DNA of 64,000 bases from an uncultured Collinsella sp. (GTDB lineage: Bacteria; Actinomycetota; Coriobacteriia; Coriobacteriales; Coriobacteriaceae). The stretch spans positions 87,056-151,055 of the forward strand of contig CABQJV010000001.1 of NCBI GenBank assembly GCA_902464565.1, in the 5' to 3' direction. The position numbers and the translations under genes were made by a program. Positions 59,391 to 64,000 of this stretch are shown here, one piece after another. The first letter of the stretch is position 1. Each line of letters opens with the position of its first letter. The notes beneath the pieces are model-generated. The model worked only from the letters and a program-made list of their open reading frames with translations, did not search any database and had not been told where the DNA came from.

Positions 59391-59819
59391 TTAGATGACG
59401 TAGTCGTAGCCATGGTTGGGAGCGACAAGTTGATCGAGTGTCACACCGTCGAGGTAGTCGTTGATGAGCTTGTCCAGGTTCTTCCACACGTCGAGCGTGG
59501 GGCACTCATCCGAGCGTGAGCAGCCCTTGCAGTCGCCATCCAGGCATGCAACCGGTGCCAGACTGCCCTCGGTCAGGCGCAGGATCTCGCCCACCGTGTA
59601 CTGCTCGGGCGGGCGCGTGAGCACGTAGCCGCCGCCCTTGCCGCGCATGCCCGAAAGCATGTTGGCGCGCACGAGCGTAGCCAAGATGTTCTCGAGATAT
59701 TTCTCGGAAATCCCCTGTCGCGCCGCGATCTCTTTGAGCGGGATGCGACCGGCCGCCTGGTGCTCGGCCAGATCGACCATAACGCGCAGGGCATATCTGC
59801 CCTTTGTAGAAACCAACAT
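59391..59819 (-). CDS. Rrf2-family transcriptional regulator
   Basis: The 142-residue protein has the Rrf2 winged helix: MLVSTKGRYALRVMVDLAEH at the N-terminus, IPLKEIAARQGISEKYLENILATLVRANM near residue 26 (recognition helix), and MRGKGGGYVLTRPPEQYTVGEIL near 58 (wing). Four cysteines follow in CLDGDCKGCSRSDEC near 92-106, similar to the cluster region of IscR. The spacing is not the classic C-x5-C-x5-C, so the cluster may differ. It diverges from cysK over a 253-base spacer containing a promoter with an inverted repeat inside it. I infer control of cysteine synthesis or iron-sulfur/sulfur supply, like CymR or IscR. Confidence 0.92.
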   Translation of the reverse strand: MLVSTKGRYALRVMVDLAEHQAAGRIPLKEIAARQGISEKYLENILATLVRANMLSGMRGKGGGYVLTRPPEQYTVGEILRLTEGSLAPVACLDGDCKGCSRSDECPTLDVWKNLDKLINDYLDGVTLDQLVAPNHGYDYVI

Positions 59820-59936
59820 GTATAGTGCTGCCTTTCGGTCATTTAGTCCGTAGAAATTCTAGCCGAAAAATTGGTTTTGAAAATACCCGTTCCGGTCAGG
59901 ATGGTTAATCAGCTCGTAATAATCTTCTATTTCCTA

Positions 59937-59965
59937 TTGCATTACTAGGCTTTAGTGTCTAGTAT
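59937..59965 (+). promoter_or_regulatory. cysK promoter with overlapping Rrf2-type inverted repeat
   Basis: TTGCAT (59937-59942) and TAGTAT (59960-59965) are separated by 17 bases, a good sigma-70 type promoter pointing to cysK about 100 bases away. Between and over them ATTACTAG (59941-59948) and CTAGTAT (59959-59965) form an imperfect inverted repeat. A bound repressor would block the promoter. Confidence 0.65.
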
Positions 59966-60072
59966 GCTTCCCAACAGCTAAACGAACAACCTATAAGGTT
60001 TATGGGTTTAGCTGCTACACGCACCGTGAAACCACACGGCAACCAGCAACTTGAACACTTTGGAGGTTCACC

Positions 60073-60996
<924 letters not shown>

Positions 60997-61012
60997 GGGC
61001 CCGTCACTTGTC

Positions 61013-61039
61013 GATAGGCCCATGGCATGCCGGCCTATC
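61013..61039 (+). terminator. Weak hairpin after cysK
   Basis: GATAGGCC (61013-61020) pairs with GGCCTATC (61032-61039), followed by CTCTCTT. It is a possible but weak terminator. Confidence 0.4.
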
Positions 61040-61109
61040 CTCTCTTCTGGCTGCCTGAGCCCATCTCGTTAGGGTGTCCCACGAGACGTCCGAACTTGCT
61101 ACAATGTCT

Positions 61110-61149
61110 GCGGCGCGGAACCAGCCTCCCGCGCCGCTTTTCTTTTTTG
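61110..61149 (+). terminator. Strong terminator in the mnmA leader
   Basis: GCGGCGCGG (61110-61118) and CCGCGCCGC (61129-61137) are followed by TTTTCTTTTTT, only 28 bases before the mnmA start. A TACAAT box at 61100-61105 lies just upstream, so this could act as an attenuator of a short mnmA leader or simply end cysK transcripts. Confidence 0.8.
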
Positions 61150-61177
61150 GCCACATGCCACCAAGGAGAACCTCCCC

Positions 61178-62278
61178 ATGCACAACAAGCGCGTGCTCGT
61201 CGCCATGAGCGGCGGCGTCGATTCTAGCGTGACCGCGTACCTGCTCAAAAGCCAGGGCTACGAATGCGTCGGCGCCACCATGCGCCTCACCTGCCCCGCG
61301 CCCGACCCCGCCACGGGCACGAGTAAGGTCGACCGCGACATCGCCGATGCAAAGGCCGTCGCCGAGCGCCTGGGGATACCCCACCATGTGCTCGACCTGC
61401 AGCAGACCTTCGACCACAGTGTTATCGAGCGTTTTGTGAACGCCTACCAGGAGGGGCTGACGCCCAACCCGTGCATCATCTGCAACCGCCACATTAAGTT
61501 TGGCGCGTTGCTCGATGCGGCGCTGGACATGGGCTGCGACTACATCGCAACGGGACATTACGCCAAAACGAGCCAGGCGCCCGACGGCACCTGGCAGCTG
61601 CATCGCGGCGAGGACCCCAAAAAGGACCAGAGTTACTTTTTGTATTCGCTCACGCAAGAGCGCCTGGCACGCACAATCTTTCCGCTGGCAGGCCTGGACA
61701 AGGAGCGCGACGTGCGCCGCATTGCCGCCGAGCAGGACTTCATCAACGCCAAGAAGGCCGAAAGCGAGGATATTTGCTTTATTCCAGACGGTGACTACGC
61801 GGGCTATATCGAGCGCCGCTGCGGACATGCCGCTGCACCGGGCGACATCGTATGGCGCGACGGCAGCGTGGTCGGGCGCCACAACGGCGCACTGCGCTAT
61901 ACCATCGGCCAGCGCAAGGGTTTGGGCGTAGCGATGGCGCATCCCGTATACGTGACAGGCGTCGACGCCGTCAACAACACCGTGCATCTGGGTGAGGCCG
62001 AGGACCTGACCGCCGCGGCGCTCACGGCCGATGAGTGGATCTGGAGCGCGCCGGACGCGCGCATGGAGGCCGAGCTGGATGCCGGCGGCATTCGCGTAGA
62101 CGCCAAGTACCGCTACCGTCAGAAAGACCAGGCAGCGACCCTTACGCGCGGCGCAGACAGGCAAATGCTGCTAACTTTTAACGAGCCCCAGCGAGCCATC
62201 GCCCCCGGCCAAGCCGTCGTAGTCTATCGCGGCGACATCGTCCTGGGCGGCGGTACCGTTACGGCAGCCATCAAATAG
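61178..62278 (+). CDS. mnmA: tRNA-specific 2-thiouridylase MnmA
   Basis: MnmA adds sulfur to C2 of uridine 34 in tRNAs for Lys, Glu and Gln. The 366-residue product has the PP-loop VAMSGGVDSSVTA near residue 8, the NPCIICNRHIKFG motif near 96 with the catalytic Cys, GHYAKT near 125, DQSYFLYSL near 148, and the second catalytic Cys in ESEDICFIPDGDY near 195. The LRYTIGQRKGLG segment near 240 is typical, followed by a C-terminal barrel. AAGGAGAA lies before the ATG. Upstream is a strong leader terminator; cysK and an Rrf2 regulator lie close by, so sulfur supply and tRNA thiolation are grouped here. No iscS is in the window. Confidence 0.96.
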   Translation: MHNKRVLVAMSGGVDSSVTAYLLKSQGYECVGATMRLTCPAPDPATGTSKVDRDIADAKAVAERLGIPHHVLDLQQTFDHSVIERFVNAYQEGLTPNPCIICNRHIKFGALLDAALDMGCDYIATGHYAKTSQAPDGTWQLHRGEDPKKDQSYFLYSLTQERLARTIFPLAGLDKERDVRRIAAEQDFINAKKAESEDICFIPDGDYAGYIERRCGHAAAPGDIVWRDGSVVGRHNGALRYTIGQRKGLGVAMAHPVYVTGVDAVNNTVHLGEAEDLTAAALTADEWIWSAPDARMEAELDAGGIRVDAKYRYRQKDQAATLTRGADRQMLLTFNEPQRAIAPGQAVVVYRGDIVLGGGTVTAAIK

Positions 62279-62306
62279 CAGCACCTCGCCCCATCCCCTC
62301 CATAAC

Positions 62307-62369
62307 TTGCGGTGAAATAGGGACTGTTTAAGCGTTTAAAACCGCCAAACAGTCCCTATTTCACCGCAA
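62307..62369. repeat. Palindromic intergenic element, family A copy 3
   Basis: Perfect 23-base arms (62307-62329 and 62347-62369), beginning TTGCGGTGAAATAGGGACTG, flank a 17-base loop. It lies 29 bases after mnmA, between converging genes. Confidence 0.85.
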
Positions 62370-62424
62370 CTTAGAGAGGACGGCCTCGGTCGGTACTGCC
62401 GTATCAGCCGAGGCCGCTGCATCG

Positions 62425-63468
62425 CTAGCGCTGTACGTAGGCGCGGACGAGCTCGAAGGTGTTGCGCACGCCGTCCATGTGGCTACGCTCGTAGTTGTGG
62501 CTCGCATACACGCCGGGGCCGATCAGACCATGGCGAATGTCGTAGCCGGCAGAGAGCGTGGCTTCGACGTCCGAACCGTAATGCGGATACACGTCGATAG
62601 CGTAATCGAGCTCAAGCTCGCGCGCGATATTGGACAGCGCCGTCACCAGGTCGTAGTTGTACGGACCGCCCGAATCCTTGGCGCAGATCGACACCATGTG
62701 CTCGGTGCAGCCTAGGTCGTCGCCCACGCAGCCCATGTCAACGCTGATCATCTCGCGCGTGTCGGCCGGCACGAAGGCGCCGCCGTGGCCCACCTCCTCG
62801 TACACGGTAAAGAGCAGCGAAACCTTACGCGAAAGCGTCACCTCGCCAGCGGCGACGGCACGCGCCAAGCCCAACAAAATGGCGGCCGATAGCTTGTCAT
62901 CCAGGAAGCGGCTCTTAATGTAGCCGCTCTCCGTCACCGTCGTGCGAGGATCCATAGCGACGATGTCGCCGGTCTGAATACCCAGCTCGAGCACATCGTC
63001 CTTGCTGTCGACGTTCTCGTCGAGCAAGATCTCCATGTTCTTCTCGATGGTCTTGACCGGCTCGTCGGCCACGTGCGCCGAAGGCTCGGTGTTAAGAACC
63101 ACGCCCGTGTAGACATTGCCGTCGCGCGTGTAGACGGTGCAGTTCTCGCCATCGGCCGTAGACCACTGATGCCCACCGAGCGTCGTGGGGCGCAGGCGGC
63201 CATTGTCCTTAATGGAACGCACCATGGCGCCTAGGGTATCGACATGGCTCGCCAGTACGAGCGGCTCGCCCTCGCCGCCAAGCTCAACGAGCACGTTACC
63301 CTTATTAGAACGCTCAGGCCCAAACCCCATATCGCGCAGGGTCTCCATCAGATAATCAGTCGCCGCACGGGTATAGCCGGTAGGCGAAGCAATAGAAGTC
63401 AGCGTCTTAAGCTGTCCTGCGATATAGGAGAGCGTCTCCTCTAGAGAAGCATCAATATTAGAAGTCAT
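62425..63468 (-). CDS. M42-family metalloaminopeptidase
   Basis: M42 enzymes are dinuclear metal aminopeptidases, often glutamyl- or deblocking aminopeptidases. The 347-residue protein has the fold landmarks. TSIASPTGYTRAATDYL lies near residue 26, and LVLASHVDTLGAMVRSI near 70 holds the first metal ligands (HVD). The protease-insert region follows. FLDDKLSAAIL near 187 carries the bridging Asp, FTVYEEVGHGG near 220 the Glu pair, and ISVDMGCVGDD near 240 an Asp; the final His is in GVYASHNYERSHMDGV near 320. GGAAGG lies 6 bases before the ATG at 63468; an ATG two codons earlier touches the site. There is no signal peptide. It is monocistronic as far as seen. Confidence 0.9.
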   Translation of the reverse strand: MTSNIDASLEETLSYIAGQLKTLTSIASPTGYTRAATDYLMETLRDMGFGPERSNKGNVLVELGGEGEPLVLASHVDTLGAMVRSIKDNGRLRPTTLGGHQWSTADGENCTVYTRDGNVYTGVVLNTEPSAHVADEPVKTIEKNMEILLDENVDSKDDVLELGIQTGDIVAMDPRTTVTESGYIKSRFLDDKLSAAILLGLARAVAAGEVTLSRKVSLLFTVYEEVGHGGAFVPADTREMISVDMGCVGDDLGCTEHMVSICAKDSGGPYNYDLVTALSNIARELELDYAIDVYPHYGSDVEATLSAGYDIRHGLIGPGVYASHNYERSHMDGVRNTFELVRAYVQR

Positions 63469-64000
63469 ATGCATCCTTCCAAGTAAAACTAAGACCGAGT
63501 CCCGATTTTAACCGTTCTGCACGTGCAATGCCCCAGGAGCCGAGCCGCCTCCAGACGTCCCCGCACCGGTTTTGTGCACGTGCACGGTTTACAATCTCAA
63601 TCTTGCATAAATCCTATTGGTATTTGCATAGAAATGAGGCATCTTTTTGCTTCGTCTCAGGGTGCCCCACCTTGGACCGTGCAAAAAACGGAGTATTCAG
63701 CACCGTGGGCCCCAACGGCCCCATCACGAACGACAAAACGACGCGGTTACAGCAGTGTTGCAGGTCGTCGCAAAGCAGAAACTCAGTAACAACCCCCTCC
63801 ACTCATCGATAGCCCGCCCACAATGGCTGTCGATGGGCGCCTGCGGATCACTACCGCCCATTCACAACGTTATGCATTTTTAAGAGCTTGTTGAATACTC
63901 CCAAAAATGCACGCAGGGAAGTGCACCACCTATCCGCAGCGGGCAGTACGCCTTGGTTTTGTCCGTCTCAGGGCATCGACGCAGCACAAAAAGCCCCGCC
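63469..64000. other. About 530 bases without a clear gene, ending the window
   Basis: Overlapping frames of up to 94 codons exist on both strands, but none has a ribosome binding site or family-like sequence. A TGCATTTTT/AAAAATGCA hairpin lies at 63873-63911. The final bases (AAAAAGCCCCGCC) look like half of a terminator whose other arm is outside the window. Confidence 0.5.

Noticed and set aside
63528..63883. Overlapping short frames near the window end
   Set aside because: Three frames overlap, none has a start signal, and the residues look random; the stretch is more likely a non-coding repeat.

Overview
The window is GC-rich, densely coded and looks like chromosome of an anaerobic, gut-type actinobacterium of the class Coriobacteriia. 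A Collinsella-like genome is the best guess. That placement is an inference from protein style, the strict-anaerobe gene set (superoxide reductase, formate-tetrahydrofolate ligase with FchA/FolD, class III fructose-bisphosphatase) and actinobacterial surface-anchoring signals; no rRNA or marker search was possible. I see no tRNA, rRNA, CRISPR array, prophage or transposase.

Layout. 1-5.9 kb: the end of a coiled-coil membrane protein, then queA/queH (queuosine in tRNA), a DUF3267 membrane protein and an unusual methionyl-tRNA synthetase. 6-13 kb: an RNA m5C methyltransferase, a 56-residue membrane protein, a TIM-barrel protein, DegV, class III FBPase and two GtrA proteins. 13-21.4 kb: the most striking region. 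A predicted cobalamin riboswitch precedes a 2,374-residue surface protein (seven Ig-like modules, three DUF4430/transcobalamin-C-like modules, a PQQ-type beta-propeller, a TM anchor), followed at once by a second membrane-anchored DUF4430 protein. I propose a cell-surface vitamin B12 capture system. 21.7-27.5 kb: an ABC1/UbiB kinase with a phasin-like partner, a C69 dipeptidase, a 230-bp inverted-repeat element, and fchA-folD in which FolD has lost two cyclohydrolase residues. 27.5-36.9 kb: accessory region with a lipoprotein, a Tat-exported LAxTG-anchored PI-PLC, a broken PH-like gene, a DUF1016 nuclease, a zinc-ribbon protein, a Mn-type CDF transporter and an anchored disordered protein. 37-58 kb: fhs, ruvCAB with a LexA box, a NadE-like pseudoenzyme, superoxide reductase, a SWIM/SNF2 helicase, dnaE and addBA. 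58-64 kb: a YerC/TrpR-like regulator, a small holin-like membrane protein, an Rrf2 regulator divergent from cysK, mnmA and an M42 aminopeptidase.

How the genes connect. fchA, folD and fhs make up a one-carbon tetrahydrofolate route. ruvCAB, addBA, dnaE and the SNF2 protein serve DNA replication and repair. queH/queA, mnmA, metG and the Sun-family methyltransferase serve RNA modification and translation. Rrf2, cysK and mnmA form a sulfur block with a readable promoter/operator.

Intergenic spaces hold several families of long perfect or near-perfect palindromes that recur across the window. They resemble dispersed REP/MITE-like elements, some perhaps acting as terminators. Start codons were often moved inward from the longest reading frame to the start with a well-spaced ribosome binding site; each such choice is stated.
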